Source of the DNA: Marinobacter salarius
Lineage (GTDB): Bacteria; Pseudomonadota; Gammaproteobacteria; Pseudomonadales; Oleiphilaceae
Reading direction: 5' to 3'
Assembly (NCBI GenBank): GCA_000831005.1
Contig: CP007152.1
Coordinates: 1,860,001 to 1,924,000 of the forward strand
DNA: 64,000 bases
The notes beneath the pieces are model-generated. The model did no database searches. It was given only the letters and a program-made list of their open reading frames with translations, and was not told where the DNA came from. Shown piece by piece: positions 46,660 to 57,279 of this stretch; the first letter of the stretch is position 1; each line of letters starts with the position of its first letter. Both the position numbers and the translations under genes were made by a program.

Positions 46660-47079
46660 TCAATCGCTATCCGTAAGCGTTTGTGTTTCTATTTTAAGAT
46701 CTTTCCACGCTGCGTAACGAAGCAGGTCGGATTCCACCAGGGCCAGGCATGCGGCCACCACACCGGCGTCGTCCAGCAGGCCGAATCCCAGCAGCAGGTC
46801 CGGAATCAAATCCAGGGGATTGAGTACGTAAACAAGGGCACCGGCGATCGCCGCAATGCTTTTCCAGGGTACTTCGCGATAGTTGCCCTGCCAGTAGTCC
46901 CTGAGCATGGAAAACATCAGCCGGATGTCAGTGCTGAACCGGCTCAGTTTGCCACTGTTCCTGACTTTGTCCTCGATGGCCTGCTGGCGGTCGAGCAGGG
47001 CGCCCACATCTCTGCGGTGAACCTTGTCCGTCTCTTGATTCAACTGTTCGTTTGCCGTGCGCTTGCTAAAACCTGTCAT
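46660..47079 (-). CDS. DUF1232/YkvA-family membrane protein
   Basis: The 139-residue protein has the DUF1232 core VPWKSIAAIAGALVYVLNPLDLIPDLLLGFGLLDDAGVVAACL, where NPLDLIPD is the family motif, and a charged N-terminus. It is a small inner-membrane protein of unknown function. Unrelated genes flank it. Confidence 0.8.
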   Translation of the reverse strand: MTGFSKRTANEQLNQETDKVHRRDVGALLDRQQAIEDKVRNSGKLSRFSTDIRLMFSMLRDYWQGNYREVPWKSIAAIAGALVYVLNPLDLIPDLLLGFGLLDDAGVVAACLALVESDLLRYAAWKDLKIETQTLTDSD

Positions 47080-47114
47080 CGGGCTATTCCTGTGTGGGAT
47101 GGCCTTGCAGCTCC

Positions 47115-47942
47115 ATGATCCATGAAGCCTGTGACAAAGCCAAGGATGTTTGCGAGGCGATTTCCGATCATGGTTATACTGGTGGTATGACCGATTTCGT
47201 GAAACAGAATCCCTCGTCCTTTCCCGATGCGCTGTTGTGCGAAGCGCGAGGTCTTGAGGTTTTGGCAGGCACTCTCAGGGCGGCCGGTGTCAGCGGATTG
47301 CGTGTGCCGGAGGTGAAAGCTGTCTCAGCCCACGAACTGGTGATTCCGAAGATCCACTCCGGCCCGGCGAGCGAGGAAGCCATGGCCGCGCTTGGCGAAG
47401 GCCTGGCGCAAATGCATGCGGTACGTCAGCCCGAGTACGGATTCGACGCCGACAACATGATTGGGATGTCACCCCAGAAGAACCGCCTGACGGACGATTG
47501 GGGGGCGTTTTTCCTGAGAGATCGACTGGGTGTGCAGGTAGGCATGATCCGCAATGACCATGTCCGGAAAGAGTTTGAAGCGGTGCTTGAGCGTCAGGGC
47601 GACGAGCTCGCCCGGTTTCTGAATGAGCATTGCGAACACCCAAGCCTGCTCCACGGCGACCTATGGTCCGGGAATGTCCTGTTCGACAGCGCCGGGCCCT
47701 GGCTCATTGATCCGGCGGTTTATTACGGTGACCGGGAGGCGGACATTGCCATGACAGAGCTGTTTGGTGGCTTCTCCTCGGCTTTTTATCGTGCCTATGA
47801 CCGGGTCTACCCCAGAACGGATGTCTACGACACCAAGAGGGCCACCTACAACCTGTACCACACCCTCAATCACTACAACCTTTTCGGGGCATCCTATCTG
47901 AGCGCCTGTCGCCACAACCTTGACGTGGTGGCCTCGCTGTAA
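47115..47942 (+). CDS. Fructosamine/ketosamine kinase-family protein
   Basis: Aminoglycoside-kinase-like fold: FVKQNPSSFPDALLCEARGLEVL (ATP-binding lysine region), catalytic SLLHGDLWSGNVLFD, DPAVYYGDREADIAMTELFGGF and the C-terminal NLYHTLNHYNLFGASYL. FN3K-type enzymes phosphorylate sugar-amine adducts on proteins for repair. The N-terminus is shorter than usual and the glycine-rich loop before FVKQN is not clear, so the start is uncertain (47115 or 47187). Confidence 0.75.
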   Translation: MIHEACDKAKDVCEAISDHGYTGGMTDFVKQNPSSFPDALLCEARGLEVLAGTLRAAGVSGLRVPEVKAVSAHELVIPKIHSGPASEEAMAALGEGLAQMHAVRQPEYGFDADNMIGMSPQKNRLTDDWGAFFLRDRLGVQVGMIRNDHVRKEFEAVLERQGDELARFLNEHCEHPSLLHGDLWSGNVLFDSAGPWLIDPAVYYGDREADIAMTELFGGFSSAFYRAYDRVYPRTDVYDTKRATYNLYHTLNHYNLFGASYLSACRHNLDVVASL

Positions 47943-47951
47943 GCGTGGCCG

Positions 47952-48431
47952 CTACCACCAGGCCTTGTCCCACATTTCAGGATTGGCCCAGTTGTCGGGA
48001 TTGTTCCAGGCGCGTTTGTGGTTGTAGCTGTCGATGTTGTAGGTGTAGAGCGTGAGTGGGCTGTCTTCGTCACCAAGCTCAGCCTGCCGGCGGAAGCCCA
48101 GCCCGATGAAGTCCGTAAACGACCAACCGGGGCAGTCTTTCACCACAACGGCAATCTGGTGGGTGCCGTAGTTGCGCAGTTGGCCCAGCAGTACTTGGCC
48201 CTCGTCGTGGTTCAGGTGTTCGAGCGTGTTGGTCACCAGGGCCAGGTCCTGGGTCTCGGGCAGAGGGAAGGCATCGTTGGGGGCGCTGGTATCCAGGGTG
48301 GTCATGGCCGACTCGCTGTGGTGCCGGCACCAGTGATCCCCAACCTCACCAGCGATCTCGCCGCAAACCACCAGTGTGGCCGGTTGGCAGGTATCGATAA
48401 TGCGGGCCAGGGCCTGCTGCACAGTGGTCAT
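47952..48431 (-). CDS. DUF6231-like protein
   Basis: The product of about 159 residues (MTTVQQALARIIDTCQPATLVVCGEIAGEVGDHWC onward) has a methyltransferase-like shape (DLALVTNTLEHLNHDEGQVLLGQLRNYGTHQIAVVV) and an aromatic-rich end (YNHKRAWNNPDNWANPEMWDKAWW). It resembles small marine gammaproteobacterial proteins labelled DUF6231, of unknown function. An alternative GTG at 48470 adds 13 residues. Confidence 0.6.
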   Translation of the reverse strand: MTTVQQALARIIDTCQPATLVVCGEIAGEVGDHWCRHHSESAMTTLDTSAPNDAFPLPETQDLALVTNTLEHLNHDEGQVLLGQLRNYGTHQIAVVVKDCPGWSFTDFIGLGFRRQAELGDEDSPLTLYTYNIDSYNHKRAWNNPDNWANPEMWDKAWW

Positions 48432-48529
48432 GTTTGGTGTGTCCGTCTGGAATGGAACAACCAGTATCACACCCGCCTGTCGGCGGCATCAACCAGATGC
48501 ACGCCGACAGCGTTCAGCAAGCAACAGCC

Positions 48530-49279
48530 TTAGAGCTCCTGAGCCGTTGGCCGCAGGATAATTTCGTTGATATCCACGTCCGCAGGCTGTTCGATGGCAT
48601 AGACGATGGCCCGCGCCACCGCATCGGAATCAATCGCCACCTTGTAGAGTTCATCCGCTGCCTGTTTGGCGTTCGGGTCAGTGATGGTGCTGGTCAGCTC
48701 GGTGTCGATGGCGCCCGGTGAGATATTGGTGCTGCGGATCTCGTCGCCGGCTTCCATGCGCAAGCCTTCAGACAGCGCCTTCACCGCGTATTTCGTGGCA
48801 CAGTACACAGCGGCGCCGGGGAACAGTTTGTGTCCGGCAACGGACGACAGGTTGATCACATGCCCGCTGTGTTGTTCCCGCATGGTCGGCAGCACAGCCG
48901 CGATGCCATACATCACGCCTTTAATGTTGACGTCCACCATCTGGTCCCACTCATCGACCTTCAGGGCGTCCAGCGGTGCCAGTGGCATCAGGCCGGCGTT
49001 ATTGATCAGTACGTCGATCCGGCCGAAGGTTTCTTTCGCGGTGGCAGCCAGTGACTCCACCTGGTTTCGGTCAGTCACATCGGTAACCTTCCAGGTGACT
49101 TCAGCACCCTCGGCTTTCAGGTCTTCTGCCAGTTTGGACAGGCGGTCTTCGCGACGGGCTGCAAGCACCAGCCGGGCTCCTCGCGCTGCCAGGCGGCGGG
49201 CAGTTGCCTCACCCAGGCCACTGCTGGCGCCGGTGATAATCACGACTTTGCTATTGATTGGGTCGTTGGTATTGCTCAT
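48530..49279 (-). CDS. Short-chain dehydrogenase/reductase
   Basis: The 249-residue SDR has the cofactor motif [16 protein letters not shown], the NNAG motif [13 protein letters not shown], the catalytic Ser and the YxxxK pair in [34 protein letters not shown]. Closest in type to NADP-dependent YdfG-like oxidoreductases. It follows the old yellow enzyme gene on the same strand and probably shares its promoter and TetR operator, pointing to detoxification of reactive carbonyls. Confidence 0.87.
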   Translation of the reverse strand: MSNTNDPINSKVVIITGASSGLGEATARRLAARGARLVLAARREDRLSKLAEDLKAEGAEVTWKVTDVTDRNQVESLAATAKETFGRIDVLINNAGLMPLAPLDALKVDEWDQMVDVNIKGVMYGIAAVLPTMREQHSGHVINLSSVAGHKLFPGAAVYCATKYAVKALSEGLRMEAGDEIRSTNISPGAIDTELTSTITDPNAKQAADELYKVAIDSDAVARAIVYAIEQPADVDINEIILRPTAQEL

Positions 49280-49311
49280 GGTTTGACTCCTTACTCGTGT
49301 GAAAGTGATGT

Positions 49312-50432
49312 TCAGACGCTGGGTTCAAGTTCCTTCAGCGTCGGGTAATCGGTATAGCCGCGCTCATCGCCGCCGTAGAAGGTGCTGTCATCCCATTTGT
49401 TCAGTTCCGCATGCTGGCGGAAACGCTCGGGCAAATCGGGGTTGGCGATAAATGGACGGCCAAAGGTCACCAGATCACAGCGGTCATTGCCGATCCGTTT
49501 GCGAGCTTCCTCAGCGGTGTAGGCGCCGTTGGCGATGTAAGTGCCGTGGAATCCAGCCTGGATGGCATCGATCACGGATTCCGGACGGCCGTTCGCATGG
49601 TTGCCCTGGAATGAGTCTTCCACGACCTCGATGTAGCTGATGCCCAGATCGTTCAGCCGCTTCGCGAATTCACCAAAGGTTTCGACCGGGTCCTCGTCGT
49701 ACATGGCGTTGAAACTGCCAGTCGGGCTGACCCGAACACCGACGTTGCCCTTGCCCCATACGTCGATCACGGCTTCTATCACCATCAGTGGCAGGCGCAT
49801 CCGGTTTTCAACGGAGCCGCCAAACTCATCACTGCGGTGGTTGCTGCCGCTCTTGAGAAACTGGTCCAGCAGGTATCCGTTGGCGGCGTGTACTTCGACG
49901 CCATCAAATCCGGCCGCTTTGGCGTTCAGCGCACCCTGGCGATACTGTTCCACGATGTCCGCCATTTCGCCGGCTTCAAGAGCTCTGGGCTCGGGCACGT
50001 CCACCATGCCGGAGTCGGCACTGATGAAGGTCTTGGCGCCTCGGGTTTGATCGCCGATGGTGCTACAGGCTTGTTGCCATTCGGCTGCAGCGCCGTATGG
50101 GAAATTCGGCCAACGTGCCAGAGCTGCATGTGAATGCGTCCGCCCGCCATGTGCACCGCACTGGTGACCTTGCGCCAGCCTTCGATTTGCTCCTCCGAGT
50201 GGATGCCTGGCGTGAATGCATAGCCCTTACCCTGAGGTGACACCTGGGTTGCTTCGCTGATGATCAGTCCTGCACCGGCCCGCTGCTGATAGTACTGCGC
50301 GTTCATGTCGTTCGGTACGTCTCCAGGCTGGCTGGAGCGCGAACGGGTCAGGGGCGACATTAGCACACGGTTGGGCAGTGTTAGGGTGCCGAGATCGTGC
50401 GGTTGAAACAGTGCGTCGTTTACGTTGTTCAT
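49312..50432 (-). CDS. nemA: Old yellow enzyme-type alkene reductase (frameshifted)
   Basis: An FMN-dependent NemA-like reductase: [56 protein letters not shown], then after a break near 50030 [37 protein letters not shown] with the His/Asn substrate pair, and [20 protein letters not shown]. Repaired length is about 373 residues. It reduces N-ethylmaleimide-like and nitro compounds in E. coli. A shared operator lies upstream at 50467. Confidence 0.87.
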
Positions 50433-50466
50433 TGATCGCTCTCCTTGAGGATTAACTGAGTGTAAT

Positions 50467-50484
50467 TAGACCAGTCTACTAGTA
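50467..50484. promoter_or_regulatory. NemR-type operator before the alkene reductase
   Basis: TAGACCAGTCTACTAGTA matches the site at 51106 in 15 of 18 positions. It has the TAGACC half site of NemR-like operators and lies 35 bases before the reductase start. Confidence 0.65.
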
Positions 50485-50507
50485 ATGACTGAAAAAAATG
50501 TGGGTGT

Positions 50508-51094
50508 TCAGTGAATACCAAGACATTGGCGGAAAAAGACCCGCACAAACCGCTCCATGGGCTCGGTAGACTTCAGAACCTTGGCTCTGAGAATGGCGCC
50601 TTCCCAGCCGGAAAGCAGAAAGCTGGCTACGTCGCAGGATCGATGGATGCATCGATATCGCCGGCCTGGCGAGCCTCTTCAACACAACGCTCAAAGCGTT
50701 TTTCCCAACCCTGGAAAACGGTGTCCAGGCGCCTGCGGAAGGTTTCGTTCTGCCCGGCCAGTTCCTGGCCAAGATTGCCAATCAGGCAGCCCCGGGTGAA
50801 TTCGCAGCTGGTCATGGTTTCCAGCCCGGCGTCGAAATAGGCCCTTAAGCGATCCACGCCCGAGCGGCTGTGGTCGTTCAGAATCAAATCCAGCTTGGTG
50901 TCGTATTCCTGCGCAAAGGTGTCGATGACAGCCAACCCGAAATCGTTCTTGCTGCTAAAGTAATGGTAGAACGACCCTTTGGGTACACCGGCGGCGGTCA
51001 GCACGGCATTGATGCCCGTCGCGCCGAAGCCTTTTTGACCAATCAGGTCGGCGCCGGTGTGGATGATGTGATTGCGGGTGTCGTTCGATGTCAT
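50508..51094 (-). CDS. nemR: TetR-family regulator, NemR-like (frameshifted)
   Basis: An N-terminal TetR helix-turn-helix (HTGADLIGQKGFGATGINAVLTAAGVPKGSFYHYFSSKNDFG) and the TetR_C_6-like region with CLIGNLGQELAGQNETFRRRL. A break near 50632 is bridged by one base into VASFLLSGWEGAILRAKVLKSTEPMERFVRVFFRQCLGIH. Repaired length is about 195 residues. The Cys in TSCEFTRGCLIGN corresponds to the redox cysteine region of NemR. It lies just upstream of nemA and divergent from adhC, with operators on both sides. Confidence 0.85.
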
Positions 51095-51105
51095 GGCTGG
51101 TATAT

Positions 51106-52292
<1,187 letters not shown>

Positions 52293-52391
52293 TAGGGCAC
52301 AAAACCATTCTTAAAGTCCGGGCAGGGACGCCCGTATTCCAGATTTCTACGCATTTCGGTTAGCCCCTCCGCCCAGGTACCAGGTGTCGTA

Positions 52392-53929
52392 CTAACAGCT
52401 GCTGGCGCCCCACATGGTAGCAACCGCCTGGCCTGCTTCGACGGTATCCTGAAGCTGTTCGCTTGTCTTGATGGCCAGTTGATGGATGTCGTGAATTTCC
52501 TCGTTCAGTTGTGAAACGGTCTGGCTCTGTTGCTCACTGGCAGCCGCAATCTGCTGGTTCAGGCCGTCGCTTTCGGCAATGCCCGCCACAATATTACGGA
52601 TTGCCTCTGCGGTGGCGGATACCTGCTCCACGCTCCTCTCGGACTGCTGTTTTCCCTGTGCGATGGATTCGACCACCCGGCGGGAGCTTCCTGCAAGGCA
52701 GTGATCATTTGCTGGATTTCATTGGTGGATTCCTGGGTGCGCTTTGCCAGGGAACGAACTTCATCGGCAACCACCGCAAAACCGCGCCCACTTTCGCCGG
52801 CCCGGGCGGCCTCAATGGCGGCATTCAGGGCCAGCAAATTGGTCTGTTCAGCGATCGCGACGATCACATCCAGAATCCGGCCAATCGATTGGCTGTTCTG
52901 ATCAAGTTCCTCCACGGTTTGGCTGGTTTCCTCGAGCTCACTCGCCAGGGCAAGAATACTGTCGCGCGCGGCGGCTGCAGAACGGGCGCTGTTTTCCCCG
53001 GAATCACGGTTTCGCGCACTGAGACCAGCAGCCTGCTGGGTATTCTCCGAAACTTCGCGAATGGTAGCGGTGAATTCCTCGATGGAGGTCGCCACGGAGG
53101 AGAGTGCTGATTGCTGCTGACCGCAGGCCTCGGAACCGCCTTGTAGCAGAGAGTTGGCCCGCAGGACATTGTCTTCGATCTGTCCGCCGCTGTCGCTGAT
53201 ACGTGCCACCATGACCTTCAGCCGGACTTCCACCAGCCGCATAGCTAGCTCAATCTGGCCCGCGACGCCGGCGTTTCCGGTGTAGACCAGTTGCTTGATG
53301 GGATGGCTGACAACAGCTCGACAACGCGTGAACAGCCGCGCCAGTGGGCGATTGAGTTGGTAGAAGAGGCCGAGGGAGAGTGTGCTGCCAAGAAGGAACA
53401 AGAGGACCGCCAGCGTTGGAGTGCCGAACATTCCAGCCATTGTGGCGGGGGCAAAACAGAGGCTGGCGACCAGCCACTGCAGGGTAGCAGGGGGCAGCCG
53501 TGGAATCCTGAGGGCAAGGGGCTGCCGGCCTTGGCTGCGGGCATGGTAAACCTGTTCGGTTCTCCGAATGGTGGCTTCATCGGGTAACCGGTAAATGGCC
53601 TGGTATTCCAACAGTGTTCCGTCCGTGTCGGTAATCGGGCTAACGAAGGCATCCAGCCACCAGTTGGTCCCATCTGCCCTACGGTTGCGGATCATGCCCA
53701 TCCAGGATTCTCCGCGGCCAATGGTTTCCCACAGGTCGTTCAGCGGCGCTCCGGGCATGTCGGGGTGCCGCAGTTTGCTGAAAGACATGGCTTTCAGTTC
53801 CTGTTTCGAGAAGCCGCAGGTTCTGCAAAAGGCGTTGCTGGCGTAGGTAATGGCACCCTTGCTGTCAGTGAGTACCAGCAGTTGGTCGTCTTCGTGGAGG
53901 GCGTCGGGTAGGGGCTCATATCGGGACAT
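52392..53929 (-). CDS. Aer-like PAS chemoreceptor (frameshifted)
   Basis: An N-terminal PAS domain ([45 protein letters not shown]) resembles that of Aer. It is followed by a transmembrane pair (about 170-210) and a methyl-accepting signalling domain with the hairpin tip [43 protein letters not shown]. One base lost near 52688 shifts the last 95 residues ([22 protein letters not shown]). It probably signals redox or energy state to CheA. The start at 53929 ([15 protein letters not shown]) is chosen by PAS alignment. Confidence 0.85.
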
Positions 53930-53949
53930 AAATCTTATCCTCCGAAACC

Positions 53950-53975
53950 AAAAAGGGGCCCGCCAAAGCGGGCCC
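53950..53975 (-). terminator. Intrinsic terminator of the YCF48-MMPL-DUF1302-DUF1329 operon
   Basis: A perfect 8-bp stem, GGGCCCGC/GCGGGCCC with a four-base loop, is followed on the minus strand by a CTTTTT tract. It ends transcription 18 bases after the DUF1329 stop. Confidence 0.85.
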
Positions 53976-53992
53976 AAGGGCTAGCACCAGGC

Positions 53993-55321
53993 TTAGCTGC
54001 CGGTTGCGCGGAGATGCTGCACGTTGAACATATTGGGGGGGGACAGCTCGGGGTCGACCTGGCCCTTGAACTGGCCGGTGGTGCAGTGGCTGGCCTGCAC
54101 GTCGATCATGCTGAAGCTGTCGTCAATGGATACACCGGTACCCTCGTTCTTGGGCAGGTGGTGGTCTGGATGGGCCTGTCCGATGGTGAAGGTTTTCCAC
54201 AGGCTGCCCTTACGGTCATAGGCGACGGTGCGGGGAATGGTGAACGTCTGGGCGTCCATGTAGTGGATACGTTTCGACAGCGGATGGCTTTCATCCACCG
54301 GTTTCGCCTCCACTTCGTACACCTTTCTGAGCTGCCAGGTGATGTCCGGGAAACAGCCGCCCTTGCCACTGAAAGCCACCACCTGGTAACCATTGCTGTC
54401 GCTGTGGGTTTCTTCGTCCAGCTTCAGCTCGTTGTGGTTGTAGAACGGCATCAGCATGTAACGGGTGCCCTTATAGGTCCAGTCCATGTCGGAAATGCGG
54501 CCGTTGTAGCCCTCGAAGTCTTCGATCATCAGGTCCGAACCGAGAAAGGCATCGGTAACCTGGCCTGTGGCCAGGCGGCGCACGCGGCGCTGGAAGCCCA
54601 AATAGAGCCAGGAGTTATCACGTTTGAGGTCGTCGGCGGCCCGGTGAATCAGAAGTTGCGTATTGCGGACGTCCGCTGGGTCGAGTACCTGTACATAGAT
54701 GGCGCGGAACAGGTCAGACGGGTTGGGCGTGATTTCCGGGGTGGGTTCCTGTATCACTCGGCCCTTGTAATTCAGGAAGTGGAAGTTGAATTTGATGGTC
54801 CGCTCCACCTTGGCTGATTCCATGTCCCGGTACTTCCAGTAGAACGGCATGATGGCGGCACTGTCGCCCCAGTTGTAGCCGTACTTGTAGTTCCAGGCCA
54901 GTTTTTCGCCGGCGCGGGGGTCATCCGCATCCGGCTCCTGCGGGAACGGGCGACCGGCTTTCCAGCCGTTAATTTCCCCGACCTGCTCACCCAGGGAAAC
55001 CTCACCCAGGGCGTTGCGGGTTGCGTCCACATAGGCAGGGTGCAGGTCGAAGGACGTGGTCTTTCCCACGGCAATGGATGTCCAGCCGTTCTCGATGAAG
55101 GTATAGAAGGCCGGATCGATCACGTCCTTGAACTGTGCCACGTTGGATTCGTCGATGGTCATGCCGGCGCTAAGCCCTTCGTGGCTTGGCATTTGATCCT
55201 TGTATGGATGGAACGATTCGTTGATGACCTTGTCACTGGCAAAGGCGCCAGCGGAGAAGGCGCCCGCCGTAAGACCGATCACCAGGCCATTAAACACGGA
55301 TTTTCGGAATGCTCGTTTCAT
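53993..55321 (-). CDS. DUF1329 domain outer-envelope protein
   Basis: The 442-residue protein has a signal peptide (residues 1-28, ending AFASDKV). The DUF1329 body contains NGWKAGRPFPQEPDADDPRAGEKLAWNYKYGYNWGDS, FNFHFLNYKGRV, WLYLGFQRRVRRL and KVYEVEAKPVDESHPLSKRIHYMDAQTFTIP. The fold is LolA-like beta-rich in related proteins. It pairs with the DUF1302 gene 15 bases upstream; such pairs are linked to hydrophobic compound or lipid trafficking. Exact cargo is unknown. Confidence 0.85.
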   Translation of the reverse strand: MKRAFRKSVFNGLVIGLTAGAFSAGAFASDKVINESFHPYKDQMPSHEGLSAGMTIDESNVAQFKDVIDPAFYTFIENGWTSIAVGKTTSFDLHPAYVDATRNALGEVSLGEQVGEINGWKAGRPFPQEPDADDPRAGEKLAWNYKYGYNWGDSAAIMPFYWKYRDMESAKVERTIKFNFHFLNYKGRVIQEPTPEITPNPSDLFRAIYVQVLDPADVRNTQLLIHRAADDLKRDNSWLYLGFQRRVRRLATGQVTDAFLGSDLMIEDFEGYNGRISDMDWTYKGTRYMLMPFYNHNELKLDEETHSDSNGYQVVAFSGKGGCFPDITWQLRKVYEVEAKPVDESHPLSKRIHYMDAQTFTIPRTVAYDRKGSLWKTFTIGQAHPDHHLPKNEGTGVSIDDSFSMIDVQASHCTTGQFKGQVDPELSPPNMFNVQHLRATGS

Positions 55322-55336
55322 GATGTTTCCTCTATA

Positions 55337-57236
55337 TCAGAAGCTGTAACGCATGGTCAGTTGAAGCTCGTCTTCTTCCTGAGCCATTCCAATGGGGCCA
55401 GATTGGAAGCGGCCCAGCGGCTCGTATCCACCCAGGCCGGCAGACTCCCCGGCCGGTTGCCCCGGATAGGTGGCGGTGAACGGATCCCAGGGGTTGCAGC
55501 TACGGCAGTCATCGAATTTGCGCGCGCCGGTACCCACCTTGATGTTTGCACCGGCCGTGACACGGAAGTTGTCACTGACCAGCCACTCAACAGACGGCGC
55601 GATCGCGGTTGCCCCGGCTCGGAAATCATGTGCGGTGATGATCTGCGGGCTGAGGCGGCCATTCATGTAGAAGCCTTTGATCAGCAGGGTGCCTGTCCAG
55701 TTTTCTTTCCAGTCGGGAATACCGGCTTCACCAAACCGACGCTGCTCGCGCTCGTGATCCAGGATGTGCTGACCGAATACCTGGCCGGAGAACAGGAATG
55801 CCTGGTGTTCGTTCAGGAGGGGAATGAAGATGTTCTTGTCAGCGCCGACCACGTAGCGAACCACGTCGCTCTCGGAGTAGAGATCTTCCTCCAGCGTATT
55901 GGCGAATTCCTCGCCGGTGGTATAGGCCGCTTCAAGCCTGAGGACGGTATCAACACTCTGGGCGTAATAATCCAGGGAGCCACCGAACAGGTTGACCCTC
56001 GGGAAGTGGATATCGAAGGCAATCAGGCTTGGCCATATACCGGTTTCACCGGTAAAGCCGTTTTGTGCGGGAATACCGCCCCGAAGAGAGGGCAGTTGGG
56101 AGCGATAGGTCAGGGCGTTGAGCGAGAAGCCCAGATCACCATAAACGCCTTCCATCTTGAGGCCGACCTGGGTATTCGCCAGGCTCCAGCTTGGCATGTG
56201 CGCTTCGCGGATACCGATCTGGCCGGGGCCGAAATCCGTTGCCGCTTCGCCGCCTGCGAAGTTGGCCACTGTGCCACCATTTTCCCAGAGGCTGTTCATG
56301 CCGCGGAAGAAGCAGCCGGCATCGAGAATAACGTTGGGCTGACCGCACTGGCCGATATCGTGCGGGCGGAACTTGTCGAAGTTCCATACCAGCTGGAAAT
56401 TAAGGTCGTCGAAGGCGAGGCCATCGAACACCTCGGTTGGCCCCATGCGGTAGTCGGTCCGGAGTATCCACATGGGAATCCGGATGTCTTCCAGTTCGTC
56501 GTAGATATTGTTGCGGGAGTAATCCACCGGGTTGATCACATCCAACACCCGAAAAAGGTCGGTACGTCCCCAGATGACTTGCTGCTTGCCTAATCGGGTG
56601 CTGAGGATATTACCGTTCGAGAAGTTGTAATCGAAATCCACGTAGAGTTCGCGGATGAAATCGGCGCGGTCGTTGAACTCCTGGAATCGCATGTCGTTGG
56701 TGTCTTTGTCCAAATAACCGTCGATACACCCTCGTTCGTCCTCGTCACAGGGGCGAACCGGCACGCCGAAGGCTACACCGCCGTCGGTATCATGCAGGTT
56801 TTCACCCAACACGATCATGCCTTCGTTGGGGTTGTTCGCTTCACTGAAGGAGTTCGGCAGCTTCAGGCCGCCACCGTGGGGCACGGTGGCGTTGGGTCCC
56901 GCTGCCCGGTTTTCCAGGCGGACCGGTCCACCGGCATTGCGGCCGTATTCGTCATCATTAAGGTCGTAAACACCGTCATAGCTACCACGGAGCGTGGCGT
57001 TGACGGAGACATTACTGAAAATGCCGACATCTCCAGCCCGTTTCTCTGCTTCCAGCTGTAGTGTGTTGCGGAATTTTGAAAGCCCTACGCCATCCCGGCC
57101 GTAGGTTGCATTCTCGTAGAAGCCGTTTACCCGGGTACCTTCCTGGGCGACGGCGGAGTTGATTGGTAACAGCGCCAGGCCGGCACTTCCCGCAAGTATA
57201 GCACCAGAGCCTCAGGCCTTTTATTGTTGTTTGCAT
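55337..57236 (-). CDS. DUF1302 outer-membrane beta-barrel protein (frameshifted)
   Basis: The start MQTTIKGLRLGAILAGSAGLALLPINSAVA is a signal peptide after one base change near 57205. The mature protein of about 600 residues has alternating beta segments (RVNGFYENATYGRDGVGLSKFRNTLQLEAEK, IRELYVDFDYNFSNGNILSTRLGKQQVIWGRTDLFRVLDVINPVDY) and ends in Phe (LQLTMRYSF), the outer-membrane assembly signal. DUF1302 proteins are predicted outer-membrane channels of hydrophobic substrate operons. GAGGA precedes the ATG. It sits between the MMPL and DUF1329 genes. Confidence 0.85.
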
Positions 57237-57279
57237 GGCATGTCCTCGTTACAGGTTTTAGTGGAGTGTCCTACCGGGC

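Noticed and set aside
55040..56593. A 517-codon open frame opposite the DUF1302 gene
   Set aside because: DUF1302 has a signal peptide, barrel pattern and terminal Phe. The antisense frame has no motif and spans the DUF1302/DUF1329 junction.
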